This document shows, in pieces, positions 51,373 through 60,121 of a stretch of DNA of 64,000 nucleotides. How positions within the stretch are numbered: the first letter of the stretch is position 1; each line of letters begins with the position of its first letter. The position numbers and the translations under genes are program-made. The notes under the pieces were generated by a model, which was given only the letters and a program-made list of their open reading frames with translations, was not told the DNA's origin and made no database searches. Source of the DNA: Halobaculum sp. XH14 (GTDB taxonomy: Archaea > Halobacteriota > Halobacteria > Halobacteriales > Haloferacaceae); the NCBI RefSeq assembly GCF_032116555.1, contig NZ_CP134949.1, forward strand, positions 372,001 to 436,000, given 5' to 3'.

Positions 51373-51510
51373 ATGGGAACCTCGGTAACGGAGTCGTCGT
51401 CGCCGTCCGCGCCGCCGAGCGTCGTCCTGCCGACGACGCGGTAGATCGACGCGTGCGCGGCGCTTGCTGCCAGCTCGACGAAAACCACGAGCCGCTGGTC
51501 GTCCGGACGG
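51373..51510 (+). pseudogene. Fragment of a family 2 glycosyltransferase gene
   Basis: This is a degraded copy of the start of the intact glycosyltransferase gene at 53438. A 26-bp run (51417-51442) is identical to 53458-53483, and the flanks are close. From an ATG at 51373 the frame reads APPSVVLPTTR and then a TAG at 51442, where the intact gene has Trp. After a frameshift the copy continues ENHEPLVVRTA, against EGDELLVVHDT in the intact gene. It ends near 51510. Confidence 0.8.
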
Positions 51511-51570
51511 CGCGGACGACCATGGCGTCGTTCCGGCCGCCGGAACCGGGGGCCACCACGAGCGGTCGCG

Positions 51571-52233
51571 TCAGCGATCGGTGCCGCCGACGTGGAGCGA
51601 CGAGAACACGGTCGCCTCGATCTTCCGGAGGTGTTCGCCCACGGTCGTCCCGGAGAGCCCGGTCACGGACGCGATCTCCTCGTGGGTCGCCCCGCGGGGC
51701 TCCCGGTAGTAGCCGAGGTCGACCGCCACCCGGAGCACCTCCCGCTGGCGCTCGGTCAGCCGGGAGACGACGTGGCGCGGGCCGGGCGTGTACGGGCCGG
51801 TCCGTTCGATCTCGATCCTGACGCCCTCGGGCCGCTCGGCGAACGCGTCGGCGAAGGCCGACTCCGTCCCGATGTACGTCGCCCGGAGGCCGCCGTCGTC
51901 GGTGTACTCGACCGGCATCTCGATGAGGGACGACGACTCGCGCCGGCCCTCCATGAGCAGCCTCGTCAGGTCGTCCGCCGCGTAGCGCGTGTACGAGAAG
52001 AACCCGCCGTCGTCGCCGGAGACCGAGAACTCGACCACCTCGGGCGACTCCGACAGGATTCGGCGGAGCCCCCCGACGTCGCCCCGCCCCTCCGCGAACA
52101 TGGCGACGGTGTCGTCGTCCAGGAGTTCCATCCGGTGGATGGCGCGGTACTCGAGGCCGAGGTCGAGGACCCGCCGGTCGAGCCGGTTGATCCCGTCCTC
52201 GTCGGGGTAGGCGACGACGGTGACGTAGCGCAT
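51571..52233 (-). CDS. Bat-type HTH regulator (HTH-10)
   Basis: This 220-residue protein has the bacterio-opsin-activator-type architecture: an N-terminal sensor-like domain of about 155 residues and a C-terminal HTH-10 domain (LTERQREVLRVAVDLGYYREP, ATHEEIASVTGLSGTTVGEHLRKIE). This family is expanded in haloarchaea and regulates metabolic and membrane genes. No effector residues are recognisable. Its promoter region overlaps one copy of a 48-bp repeat (52273-52320). Confidence 0.88.
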   Translation of the reverse strand: MRYVTVVAYPDEDGINRLDRRVLDLGLEYRAIHRMELLDDDTVAMFAEGRGDVGGLRRILSESPEVVEFSVSGDDGGFFSYTRYAADDLTRLLMEGRRESSSLIEMPVEYTDDGGLRATYIGTESAFADAFAERPEGVRIEIERTGPYTPGPRHVVSRLTERQREVLRVAVDLGYYREPRGATHEEIASVTGLSGTTVGEHLRKIEATVFSSLHVGGTDR

Positions 52234-52272
52234 GCGCCCCGATGGGTCGCCATCCCCCAAGTCGGTGTCTAA

Positions 52273-52320
52273 AAGCGTCCATGGATGGCCGGCAGCACGC
52301 TCACGGTCCCCGGCTGCGGA
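52273..52320. repeat. 48-bp direct repeat, copy 1
   Basis: It matches 53380-53427 at 41 of 48 positions, starting AAGCGTCC and ending GCGGA. It lies between the HTH regulator start and the SDR gene. Confidence 0.75.
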
Positions 52321-52545
52321 GCCGTACCCGATGGATTTCGGAGACGCGACGTGGCAGACGGTGGGCTCCGGTCCCGACGCCGGAGCCGAACGAGCGAACG
52401 CCCCCGACACTCGTCGGGCTCGGTTCCGCACCCGTCGTGGCGACGCCGCTCCGAAACGTGTGAACCGCTGCGGACGGTGGACGGGACCGGTCCGTGGTTC
52501 TCGCCGATCGCCGCGGTTCATCACGGATCGGGTGCCATCCCGCGG

Positions 52546-53310
52546 ATGACGACGCCGACCGACGGGGAGGTCATCGTCCTCACCGGCGCGAACGAGGGGA
52601 TCGGCTACCACATGCTCAGGGCGCTTGCCGAGGAGGACCGTCGGATCGCCGCGCTCGACGTGAACGGGGACGACGTCCTCGACGTTCGGGACGACGCGAC
52701 CGCCCGGGTTCGATACGACGAGTGCGACGTCACCGACACCGACGACGTGACGACGGCGGTGAACGACGTCGTGGCGGAGTGGGGCCGGATCGACGTCCTC
52801 GTCAACAACGCGGGCGTGGCAGACGTCGGACTCTTCGAGGAGCAGTCGATGGCCGAGACGCGCCGCGAGTTCGAGGTCAACTTCTTCGGCTATCAGCGGC
52901 TGATTCGGGCGGTCCTCCCGCACATGCGGGCGCGGGGGACCGGGATCATCCACAACATGTGCTCGGGAACGGCCGACACCGGGCACCCCGGCCTGTCCGG
53001 CTACGCCGCGACCAAGGGTGCCATCAAGGCGTTCGTCCGCTCGCTCCGGCTCGAACTCCGCGACACGGGCGTCTCCTGTACGCTGATGGTTCCGCCGTCC
53101 GTGGACACGGGGATGACCGCCGACCTGGACTACCCCGAGCGGATGACGGTCGCCCCCGAGAACGTCGGCCGCAAGCTGGCCGGCAAGATCCACTCGACCC
53201 GGCCGGTGATCACGCCCGACCTGACGACGCGAGTCGGACTGTCGCTCACCCGGCGGTTCCCGTCGCTCTGGCGACGAATGACGGCGGGGGTCGTCGGCGA
53301 CCCGGAGTGA
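52546..53310 (+). CDS. SDR family oxidoreductase
   Basis: This 254-residue classical SDR has cofactor motif TGANEGIG, NNAGVAD and the active site with GTADTGHPGLSGYAATK. The usual catalytic Ser is CSG in MCSGTADTG. The C-terminal region (TTRVGLSLTRRFPSLWRRM) is basic and amphipathic, so it may lie at a membrane and act on a lipid or sterol-like substrate. The two copies of the 48-bp repeat flank this gene and its upstream region. Confidence 0.88.
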   Translation: MTTPTDGEVIVLTGANEGIGYHMLRALAEEDRRIAALDVNGDDVLDVRDDATARVRYDECDVTDTDDVTTAVNDVVAEWGRIDVLVNNAGVADVGLFEEQSMAETRREFEVNFFGYQRLIRAVLPHMRARGTGIIHNMCSGTADTGHPGLSGYAATKGAIKAFVRSLRLELRDTGVSCTLMVPPSVDTGMTADLDYPERMTVAPENVGRKLAGKIHSTRPVITPDLTTRVGLSLTRRFPSLWRRMTAGVVGDPE

Positions 53311-53379
53311 CGACGCGACCGACCCGGTGGCGACCGCCAGCGGGCGTGTGGCCGACGGCGTCCGGGTGCCGTCGCCCAT

Positions 53380-53427
53380 AAGCGTCCGTGGATGGCCGGC
53401 AGCGGGCTCACCGTCCCCCGGCGCGGA
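53380..53427. repeat. 48-bp direct repeat, copy 2
   Basis: The other copy of the repeat, ending 10 bp before the glycosyltransferase start. Confidence 0.75.
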
Positions 53428-53437
53428 ACTATCCACG

Positions 53438-54352
53438 ATGACCGACCACCCGCCGACGAGCGTCGTCCTGCCGACGACGCGGTGGACCGACGCGTGCGCG
53501 GAGCTGGCCGCCCAGGTGGACGAGGGCGACGAACTGCTCGTCGTTCACGACACCGGGGACGACCCCGTCGCCGGGCGGGACGACGTCCCCGAGGGCGTCC
53601 GGCTCGTCGCCGCCGGCGAGCCGGAGCGCTGTTCGGGGAAGGCCAACGCCATCGCCGCCGGGATGGAGACGGCGCGCCACGATCGGCTCGTCTGGACGGA
53701 CGACGACTTCCACCACCCGCCGGACTGGCTGGCGACGATGAACGCGGACTACGCGGAGCACGGGCCGACCTCGGAGGTGCCGTACTTCGTCGGGCAGGAC
53801 CCCCTGTCGGTGCTGCTCGAACCGCTGTACGCCTCGGCCGGCTCGCTCCCGCTCGCCCTCGGCAACCAGATCTGGGGCGGCGCGGTCGTGTTCGACCGAA
53901 CCGACATCGACGAGGCCGCGTTCCTGGACGAGCTTCGGCGGACCGTCAGCGACGACGGCCTCCTGATGGAGCATCTCGACGTGACGACCGTCGGCCGGAC
54001 GCGACCCGTCCACGTCGGCGGGAGCGTCCGCGAGGCGGTCGAGCGCCCGGTCCGGTGGGGGCAGATCCTCCGGTGGCACTTCCCCGGCGCGATGGTCGGG
54101 ACGTGGCTCGTCTCGCTGCTCGTCCTCGCCGGTGCGGTCCTGGCCCCGCTCCCCGCGGCGGCGGTGCTGACGGCGGGACACCTCGCGGTCAACGAGGTCC
54201 TCGGCGTCCGCCGGTGGACGGCCGTGCTCGCGTACCCGTCGCTGTTCGTCTTCGTCCCGCTCGTGGGTTTCGCGCTCCTCAGCCGGACGTTCGTCTGGGG
54301 CGGCCGGCGGTACCGCTGGCGCGGGAAGTTCGACGTGACGGTCCTCGAGTAG
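53438..54352 (+). CDS. Family 2 glycosyltransferase with C-terminal membrane segments
   Basis: This 304-residue GT-A-fold protein begins SVVLPTTRWTDACAELA and has a DDD-type nucleotide-sugar motif VWTDDDFHHP (about residue 88). It ends with two or three hydrophobic helices and a RRYRWRGKF motif resembling the Q/RxxRW loop of processive or ceramide-type transferases. It probably transfers a sugar to a lipid at the inner face of the membrane. A pseudogene fragment of a paralogue lies at 51373. Confidence 0.86.
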   Translation: MTDHPPTSVVLPTTRWTDACAELAAQVDEGDELLVVHDTGDDPVAGRDDVPEGVRLVAAGEPERCSGKANAIAAGMETARHDRLVWTDDDFHHPPDWLATMNADYAEHGPTSEVPYFVGQDPLSVLLEPLYASAGSLPLALGNQIWGGAVVFDRTDIDEAAFLDELRRTVSDDGLLMEHLDVTTVGRTRPVHVGGSVREAVERPVRWGQILRWHFPGAMVGTWLVSLLVLAGAVLAPLPAAAVLTAGHLAVNEVLGVRRWTAVLAYPSLFVFVPLVGFALLSRTFVWGGRRYRWRGKFDVTVLE

Positions 54353-54453
54353 CGAATCGTCCGGACCGGACCCGGTTCACGTCACCGCGCGCCGTCGATC
54401 CCTGCGGGTTCACAGCCGTTCCGGACGACACGGGAGAACGTGACGCGACGACC

Positions 54454-54984
54454 TCACCGCCGCTCCAGCAGCTCGAACGCCGCCGCCGCGTCGCCGTCCA
54501 TCCGCTTCATGAGGTCGCGCGCCTCCGCCTTCGTCTCCGCGGTCACGGGGACGAGCACCATCCCCTCGTCGGGCTGGCCGTAGACGACGCTCGCGCCCTC
54601 CGGAGCGGCGACGATGGCGGGGAGCGTGGCGAGGTCCTCCTCGCCGGTCACGTGGACGACGACGTGGTCCTCGCGGTCGATCGCCTCCCGGAGCGCGGAA
54701 AGCATGGCAGAAGAGAGCGTCGCGGGCTCGTTGTCGACCTCGAGGCGGTCGTTCCCGCCCGCGAGGACCGCGGCGATCTCCTCGCCCACGGCCTCGCGTT
54801 TCGTCTTCCCGTCGAGCACGGAGACGTCGGGGTCGCGGTCGGCGACGCGGAGGTGGTAGGTGACGACGTCGCCGACGGCGAGGATCGGGTCGCCGGCGTC
54901 CGCGAGCAGCGCGTCCGTATCGGCGTAGACGTCGCCGAGCGGCTCCTTGAACGCGCCGCGGAGGGAGTCGGGGAGCCGGAGCAT
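54454..54984 (-). CDS. GTP-dependent dephospho-CoA kinase (DUF359)
   Basis: This 176-residue protein of the DUF359 family is now known as the archaeal GTP-dependent dephospho-CoA kinase. Conserved motifs are AVGDVVTYHLR, DGKTKRE, NEPATLS and VHVTGEEDLATLPAIVAAPEGASVVYGQPDEGMV. It performs the last step of CoA synthesis. It is the third gene of the rpo7-spt4 operon with a 4-nt gap. In other euryarchaea rps24e follows directly; here a 5.4-kb block intervenes. Confidence 0.95.
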   Translation of the reverse strand: MLRLPDSLRGAFKEPLGDVYADTDALLADAGDPILAVGDVVTYHLRVADRDPDVSVLDGKTKREAVGEEIAAVLAGGNDRLEVDNEPATLSSAMLSALREAIDREDHVVVHVTGEEDLATLPAIVAAPEGASVVYGQPDEGMVLVPVTAETKAEARDLMKRMDGDAAAAFELLERR

Positions 54985-54988
54985 CCCG

Positions 54989-55186
54989 TCAGCGGACCTT
55001 CAGTGCGTAGCTGCCCGGCTCGCTCACGTTCATCTCGGGGGCGATCTCCGAGCTCTCGGGGTGGGTGATGATGACGTAGCCGGCCCAGTCCTCCGTGAGC
55101 GAGGAGGAGCCGCAGCTGTCACAGGTCTGGCTGTCCGGGTCGTTCACGTAGTGGCACTCGCGGCACGCGAGCCGGTCTTCCGCCAT
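54989..55186 (-). CDS. spt4: Transcription elongation factor Spt4
   Basis: This 65-residue zinc-ribbon protein has CRECHYVNDPDSQTCDSCG, with all four cysteine ligands, then WAGYVIITHPESSEIA. With Spt5 it forms the universal elongation factor. It follows rpo7 with no gap (stop and start adjacent). Confidence 0.96.
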   Translation of the reverse strand: MAEDRLACRECHYVNDPDSQTCDSCGSSSLTEDWAGYVIITHPESSEIAPEMNVSEPGSYALKVR

Positions 55187-55759
55187 CTAGCTCCCCTCCG
55201 CGGTCGCCTCCCGCTCCTCGGCGTCGGCTTCCAGCCACTGGTGCTTGCCGAGGCCGGGCTGTTTCGCGGTGAGGCCGATCTTGGAGTCGCGGGGGTTGCG
55301 CTCGTCGATGCTCTTGGTCACGACGCGAACCCGGACCGAGTCCTCGACGCCGAGCGTCTGGTTGGATTCGGTCGAGGCGAGCTGCTGGTTCTCGCCGTCG
55401 TAGGCGAGGTACTCGTCGGAGATCTGCGAGACGTGGAGCAGCCCGTCGACCGGGCCGATGCCCACGAACGCGCCGAACTCGACGACCTCGACGACGTTGC
55501 CGTCGACGACCTCCTGCATGTCCGGGTCGAAGGTGACGGCGTCGAACTCCGCCTCGTAGTAGACGCCCGGGCGGTTCGGGAGGACCGCACCATCGCCGAT
55601 GTCGTTCACCCGGGTGACGCTGACGACGCTGCCCACGTCCTCGTCCATCCGCCCTTCGAGCTTGTCCTGCAGCAGCTTTCGCACCCTGCTGTTCGTCACG
55701 TCGGCCAGGTGTTCGGGTGGCACCTCGACCGTGTCCTTGAGTCGTACCCGCTTGTACAT
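55187..55759 (-). CDS. rpo7: RNA polymerase subunit Rpo7 (RpoE')
   Basis: This 190-residue subunit has the N-terminal RNP-like domain (MYKRVRLKDTVEVPPEHL) and a C-terminal S1 domain (VEVVEFGAFVGIGPVDGLLHVSQI). With Rpo4 it forms the polymerase stalk. It is the head of the rpo7-spt4-DUF359 set. Confidence 0.96.
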   Translation of the reverse strand: MYKRVRLKDTVEVPPEHLADVTNSRVRKLLQDKLEGRMDEDVGSVVSVTRVNDIGDGAVLPNRPGVYYEAEFDAVTFDPDMQEVVDGNVVEVVEFGAFVGIGPVDGLLHVSQISDEYLAYDGENQQLASTESNQTLGVEDSVRVRVVTKSIDERNPRDSKIGLTAKQPGLGKHQWLEADAEEREATAEGS

Positions 55760-55760
55760 G

Positions 55761-56141
55761 TTATTGTGCTGTTACCGCCAGTGTGTTCCCGCCCCTTAAA
55801 CAGATTACGCGAACGGCTCGGTCCGCGAGCCGCTCGCGCAGGGGGCCGTCGTTCGTGACGACGTAGCCGTCGAACCCGCCCGACGCGAGTTCGACGACGG
55901 CGTCGTCGGCGTACGATTCGTCCGTCTCGACCACGCGGGCGCGCTCGGCGAGATCCCGGCCGACCGCGGCCGCTTTCGCCTCCGCGCCCGCGCCCTCCCG
56001 CAGCTTCTCCAGTTCCGCGAGGACCGCCGCCGGGGTGACGTACTCGGCGTCCGCCACCAGCGCGTCGACCGCCTCGAACAGCCGCACGTCGCACTCGACG
56101 GGCATCATGAGCGCGTTCGTGTCGAGGACGACGGTCGTCAC
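55761..56141 (-). CDS. PIN-domain protein (VapC9/Utp24-like)
   Basis: This 126-residue PIN domain has LDTNALMMPVECDVRLFE (first Asp), the middle AELEKL Glu, and the C-terminal VVTNDGPLRERLA with its Asp. It starts at GTG. In archaea this gene usually stands between aIF2 gamma and rpo7, as here, and may be an rRNA-processing nuclease like eukaryotic Utp24. There is no antitoxin gene, so a VapC role is unlikely. Confidence 0.92.
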   Translation of the reverse strand: MTTVVLDTNALMMPVECDVRLFEAVDALVADAEYVTPAAVLAELEKLREGAGAEAKAAAVGRDLAERARVVETDESYADDAVVELASGGFDGYVVTNDGPLRERLADRAVRVICLRGGNTLAVTAQ

Positions 56142-56150
56142 GGTCGATAC

Positions 56151-57377
56151 CTACGTCAGGGTCCCGACGCCGATGAGTCGCCAGCGGGCGCCCATCCGTC
56201 GGTTGATCGCGATCTTCGCGCCCGCCTCCGCACAGACCGGGCGCTTCAGCGACACCTCGCACTCGCCCTCGCGGGCGCTCGTCACCGCGCCGACCGTCGT
56301 CGCCGTGCCCACGGTGAGCATCAGCGGCTCGCCGGTCGAGATCTCCTCGACCTCGCCCTCGCCGACGACGCGCTCTAACAGTTCGACGTCCATCTCGAAC
56401 GCCTCGCGCGTCGGCGGGAGGCTGCCGGGCTCGCCGGCGACCTGGCCCGCGAGCGCGTCGCCCTTCGTCAGGCTCGGGTCCAGGCCGGTGCCGACGCCGA
56501 GCAGGCCGCCCGGGCCGACCGTCTCGGCGGGCTGGCCGCCCGCCTGGAGCGACCGGACGCTCGTCTCGATCGGCCGGTACTCGGACTGGCCGCCCTCCTC
56601 GACCTCGCGGCCGGGTCGGAGTTCGAGGTCGTCGCCGGCCTCGAGGGTACCCTGCGAGAGCGACCCGCCGAGCACGCCGCCGAGCAGTTCGTCGGCGGTC
56701 GTGCCGGGCCGGTTGATGTCGAACGAGCGCGCGACGTACATCCGCGAGGCGAGCGTCTCGTCGCGCTCGGGCGTCGGGATCTCCGCCTCGATCGCCCCGA
56801 TGAGGTAGTCGACGTTGATCTCCTGCTGGGCGCTGATGGGGACGATCGGGGCGTCCTCGGCCACCGTGCCCTCGACGAACTCCTCGATCTGGGCGTAGTT
56901 CTCGCGGGCGCGGTCGGCGCTCACGAGGTCGATCTTGTTCTGTGCGATGACGATGTTGTCGATGCCGATGATGTCCAGGGCCATCAGGTGCTCCTCGGTC
57001 TGGGCCTGGGGCACGTCCTCGGTCGCGGACACGACCAGGACCGCGCCGTCCATGATGGACGCCCCGGACAGCATCGTCGCCATCAGCGTCTCGTGGCCCG
57101 GCGCGTCGACGAACGAGACCGTCCGCAGTAGCTCGGTCTCGACGTCGTGCTCCGGACACGTCTCCTCGACGGTGAACGCCTCGGGCTCGTCGCACTCGGG
57201 ACACTTGCGCAGCGTCGCGTCGGCGTAGCCCAGCCTGATGGAGATGCCGCGTTTCATCTCCTCGCTGTGCTGGTCGGTCCACGACCCAGAGAGGGCCTGA
57301 ACCAGCGTGGTCTTGCCGTGGTCCACGTGGCCGACGAGTCCGATGTTCACCTCCGGTTGTGTGTTCTCCGTCACCAT
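56151..57377 (-). CDS. Translation initiation factor aIF2 subunit gamma
   Basis: This 408-residue GTPase has G1 [11 protein letters not shown]3 DAPGH, G4 NKIDL and the zinc-binding Cys pairs [10 protein letters not shown] and EETCPEH. It is the tRNA-carrying subunit of aIF2. The ATG at 57377 ([16 protein letters not shown]) is the usual haloarchaeal start. It heads the unit running to the PIN gene. Confidence 0.97.
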   Translation of the reverse strand: MVTENTQPEVNIGLVGHVDHGKTTLVQALSGSWTDQHSEEMKRGISIRLGYADATLRKCPECDEPEAFTVEETCPEHDVETELLRTVSFVDAPGHETLMATMLSGASIMDGAVLVVSATEDVPQAQTEEHLMALDIIGIDNIVIAQNKIDLVSADRARENYAQIEEFVEGTVAEDAPIVPISAQQEINVDYLIGAIEAEIPTPERDETLASRMYVARSFDINRPGTTADELLGGVLGGSLSQGTLEAGDDLELRPGREVEEGGQSEYRPIETSVRSLQAGGQPAETVGPGGLLGVGTGLDPSLTKGDALAGQVAGEPGSLPPTREAFEMDVELLERVVGEGEVEEISTGEPLMLTVGTATTVGAVTSAREGECEVSLKRPVCAEAGAKIAINRRMGARWRLIGVGTLT

Positions 57378-57777
57378 TGACCTCCGAGAGAGATTCTCGT
57401 TGTGGATTTTTCGGCCCGAGCGAATGATAAAGGTGCTGTTCTGGGGTTCCGCGCCGCCTTGCGGTTTTCCCGCTCGCTTCGTGTGAACGTGTGTCAGTGA
57501 GTGGTTTCGGTTCGGGTTCCGGTGGTGGTCATTGCGGGGACGGCCGTGGGGACGAACACACTGATTTCGTTGGTGACGACGTGCACCCGCTAATTTCAGT
57601 GACGCCGTGCAGACCGCTGCTGCTTGACCTAGGAGGACCTCGCCCTCCCCAGCCTCCTGCGATGCTCGCTCGCAGGCTCGCTGCGCTTCTCGTCCCTCGC
57701 GCGCATCCGGCGGGCACGGAGGCCCGCCGGCACGCGCCGACCGCACTTGGACGGACGAGGTTCGTGGCGCGCGGCGT

Positions 57778-57800
57778 TCACGAGAGCTCCGCTCTCGTGA
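57778..57800. repeat. 9-bp hairpin TCACGAGAG...CTCTCGTGA
   Basis: A perfect 9-bp stem with a 5-nt loop. Confidence 0.7.
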
Positions 57801-57802
57801 GC

Positions 57803-57827
57803 TCACGAGACGCACGGCGTCTCGTGA
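57803..57827. repeat. 11-bp hairpin TCACGAGACGC...GCGTCTCGTGA
   Basis: A perfect 11-bp stem with a 3-nt loop. It shares the TCACGAGA half with the hairpin just upstream, so the two may be duplicates. Confidence 0.7.
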
Positions 57828-57971
57828 ACGGCCAAGCGGAGCGCGGCCGCTCGTGCGAGGCTCACGCGAGCGCAGCGAGTCTTCCGTGAGCGCGGACCGT
57901 CAAGCACCGCAGCGCGACCGGAGGGAGCGCGAGGAGCGTGGTTCGAAAGGCGCGAGCGCCGTTCGTCATCA

Positions 57972-57990
57972 CGAAAACCTTCGGTTTTCG
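57972..57990. repeat. 8-bp hairpin CGAAAACC...GGTTTTCG
   Basis: A perfect 8-bp stem with a 3-nt loop. Confidence 0.65.
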
Positions 57991-58227
57991 AACGACAGCG
58001 GCCGCACCGAGTCGATAGCCGCGGGGGCTTTCGAGGCGGTCCGACCGAGACGAATGACTCCGACCCCGACAGGAGCTCCCGAGGCAGTTCGAACGGAAGG
58101 AACGGCCGGGTCGGGGACGTCCGCGTTCACCACTGTACCAGTCCCTACGACGATACCCGTCAAGACCCCCGAGACGAATCGGCATACATCCGAAAGAAGT
58201 AATCCTACGACACCAGTCAGGACGGAC

Positions 58228-59235
58228 ATGGACGCCTACGAGCGGATTACCCGGAACGTCTCCGAGGTAGTCACCGAGGAGGAGGTGCGGGCGCTGGCCG
58301 ACGACGCCGACGGCAAACGGGCGTACGTCGGCTACGAGCCGTCCGGCGTCCTCCACATCGGGCACATGCTGACCGCGAACAAGCTCATCGACTTACAGGA
58401 GGCGGGCTTCGAGGTCGTCGTCCTCCTGGCCGACGTGCACGCCCACCTCAACGACAAGGGGAGCTTCGAGGAGATCCGCGAGACCGCAGAGCGGATGAAG
58501 CGGCAGTTCATCGCGTACGGGCTCGACGAGGAGCAGACCGAGTTCGTGTACGGCTCCGAGTTCCAGCTCGACGAGGAGTACGTGCTCGACCTCCACGAAC
58601 TCGAGGTGTCGACCACGCTCAACCGCGCGCAACGGGCGATGGCCGAGATCCAGGGCGGCGACACCGCGAAGGTGAGCCACGTCGTCTACCCTCTGATGCA
58701 GGCGCTCGACGTCGAGTACCTCGATCTCGACCTCGCGGTCGGCGGGATGGACCAGCGGAAGGTCCACATGCTCCACCGCGAGATCGTCCCGGGGCTGGGC
58801 TACGAGTCCCGGCCGTGCCTGCACACGCCGATCATCGCCGACCTGACCTCCGGCGTCGGGAAGATGTCCTCCTCCTCGGGCGTCTCGCTCTCGATGGAGG
58901 ACTCGACCGCGGACATCGCAGAGAAGGTCAACGCGGCCTACTGCCCGCCGACGCGGGACCCCGACCCCGACGACGAGGGGAACGAGCGCGAAAACCCCGT
59001 CCTGGAGATCTTCCGGTTCCACGTGTTCCCGCGCTTCGAGACGGTCGTCGTCGAGCGCCCCGACGAGTACGGCGGCGACCTGACGTACGAGGAGTACGAG
59101 GACCTGGCCGCGGACCTGGAATCGGGCGAACTCCACCCCGCCGACGCGAAGGGTGCGCTCGCGGACTACCTCGACGAACTCGTCGCGCCGGGCCGCGCGG
59201 TGCTCGCCGAGTTCGCCGGCGACGCCGACCAGTAA
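58228..59235 (+). CDS. tyrS: Tyrosyl-tRNA synthetase
   Basis: This 335-residue class I synthetase of the archaeal TyrRS type has GYEPSGVLHIGHM with HIGH at residues 43-46, and GKMSSSSG as the KMSKS loop. The YVLDLHELE and VGGMDQRKVHM segments belong to the amino-acid-binding core. It charges tRNA-Tyr. The ATG at 58228 matches the usual N-terminus; longer in-frame extensions are not protein-like. Confidence 0.97.
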   Translation: MDAYERITRNVSEVVTEEEVRALADDADGKRAYVGYEPSGVLHIGHMLTANKLIDLQEAGFEVVVLLADVHAHLNDKGSFEEIRETAERMKRQFIAYGLDEEQTEFVYGSEFQLDEEYVLDLHELEVSTTLNRAQRAMAEIQGGDTAKVSHVVYPLMQALDVEYLDLDLAVGGMDQRKVHMLHREIVPGLGYESRPCLHTPIIADLTSGVGKMSSSSGVSLSMEDSTADIAEKVNAAYCPPTRDPDPDDEGNERENPVLEIFRFHVFPRFETVVVERPDEYGGDLTYEEYEDLAADLESGELHPADAKGALADYLDELVAPGRAVLAEFAGDADQ

Positions 59236-59541
59236 CGCCCGATCCGCCGGTCACCGCCGTCCCCGTTCTCGCCACTCCGATCGCTCCACAGCACGTCGGA
59301 GTACCTGCGTTTCCACGTCGGAGTACCTGCGTTTCCACGTCGGAATTCCCTCGTCTCCCGACCACGACGGTTCCATTCGTGGCACGTGTTCACTCGCGAC
59401 AGATACTACTACCTGAACGTCAATTATAACGGTCGTTAGATTCAAAAAACAGTTAACTATGCGGGGCCTGTATTGAATATCCAACGGAGAAGATCGGCCG
59501 AAGCACACGTTCGGCCGAAACCACCGACAGCACGATCACCC
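59236..59541. other. Intergenic region with tandem repeat and AT-rich promoter DNA
   Basis: The region contains a 22-bp tandem repeat (59292-59344) and then AT-rich DNA (about 59415-59470) likely to hold the uspA promoter. No gene is seen. Confidence 0.5.
59292..59344. repeat. 22-bp tandem repeat, 2.4 copies
   Basis: The unit CACGTCGGAGTACCTGCGTTTC occurs twice exactly, at 59292 and 59314, and then partly at 59336. Confidence 0.8.
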
Positions 59542-60021
59542 ATGACCGCGACCGCACACGCCCACCCGACGCCCGACGCGACCGCCGCACAGTCGTTCGA
59601 CCGCATCCTCGTCCCCGTCGCCGACGCCGCCGACGCCGAGTCGCTCGCGGACACGGCGCTGTCGCTGGCGGCCGCACACGGCGCGACGGTCCACGCGCTC
59701 TCGGTCGTCGACATCGACGCGGGCGGTGGCCACTGGGACGTCGTCGTGGAACGCCACGAGGCCGCGGCCACCGGCGGGGTCGACGCGGTGGCCGAGCGCG
59801 CGGCCGCCCTCGGGGTCGAGACGGTCAAGCACGTCCGCTACGGCGACCCCGACGGCACCATCGCCGACTACGCCGCCGACCACGGCGCCGACCTCATCGT
59901 GATGGGCGCGCGCGACCGTTCGGGGCTCTCGCGGTTCCTCTCGGCCGGCAGCGTCACGCCGCGGGTGCAGCGTCGCTCCTCGGTGCCCGTGCTCACGGTT
60001 CCGGAGTCCGGCGCGGAGTAA
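59542..60021 (+). CDS. Universal stress protein (UspA family)
   Basis: This 159-residue single UspA domain has RILVPVADAADAESLA at the first strand and the ATP-binding motif GARDRSGLSRFLSAGSVT (G-2x-G-9x-G-S/T). Acidic haloarchaeal members respond to salt and nutrient stress. It is preceded by AT-rich DNA at 59415-59470. Whether it binds ATP in vivo is not visible. Confidence 0.92.
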   Translation: MTATAHAHPTPDATAAQSFDRILVPVADAADAESLADTALSLAAAHGATVHALSVVDIDAGGGHWDVVVERHEAAATGGVDAVAERAAALGVETVKHVRYGDPDGTIADYAADHGADLIVMGARDRSGLSRFLSAGSVTPRVQRRSSVPVLTVPESGAE

Positions 60022-60121
60022 GCGTCGCGCGGAGTAGTCGCGCAGCGACGGCGGCGGACGCGGTTCGAGGGGGTGTCGACCGGCCTGGTTCTTCGGCGGG
60101 GGGCAGCGTTCCGCGTGGAGG

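Larger units (their letters stand above)
57378..58227. other. 850-bp non-coding region with strong hairpins
   Basis: No credible gene is found. A frame at 57491-57889 gives a low-complexity product rich in Ser/Arg and is rejected. The region holds three perfect inverted repeats (57778-57800, 57803-57827, 57972-57990) and repeated CTCGCT/CACGAG motifs. They could be transcription terminators, RNA structures or an element of palindromic repeats. Confidence 0.6.

Noticed and set aside
55761-56141. PIN protein as a VapC toxin
   Set aside because: No antitoxin gene is adjacent, and its place between aIF2 gamma and rpo7 is conserved in archaea, favouring a housekeeping role.
57491-57889. 132-codon open frame before tyrS
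   Set aside because: Low-complexity Gly/Ser/Arg translation reading through hairpins; no promoter or family resemblance.
58021-58227. N-terminal extension of TyrRS
   Set aside because: Pro/Thr-rich sequence not found in TyrRS; the ATG at 58228 gives the normal length.
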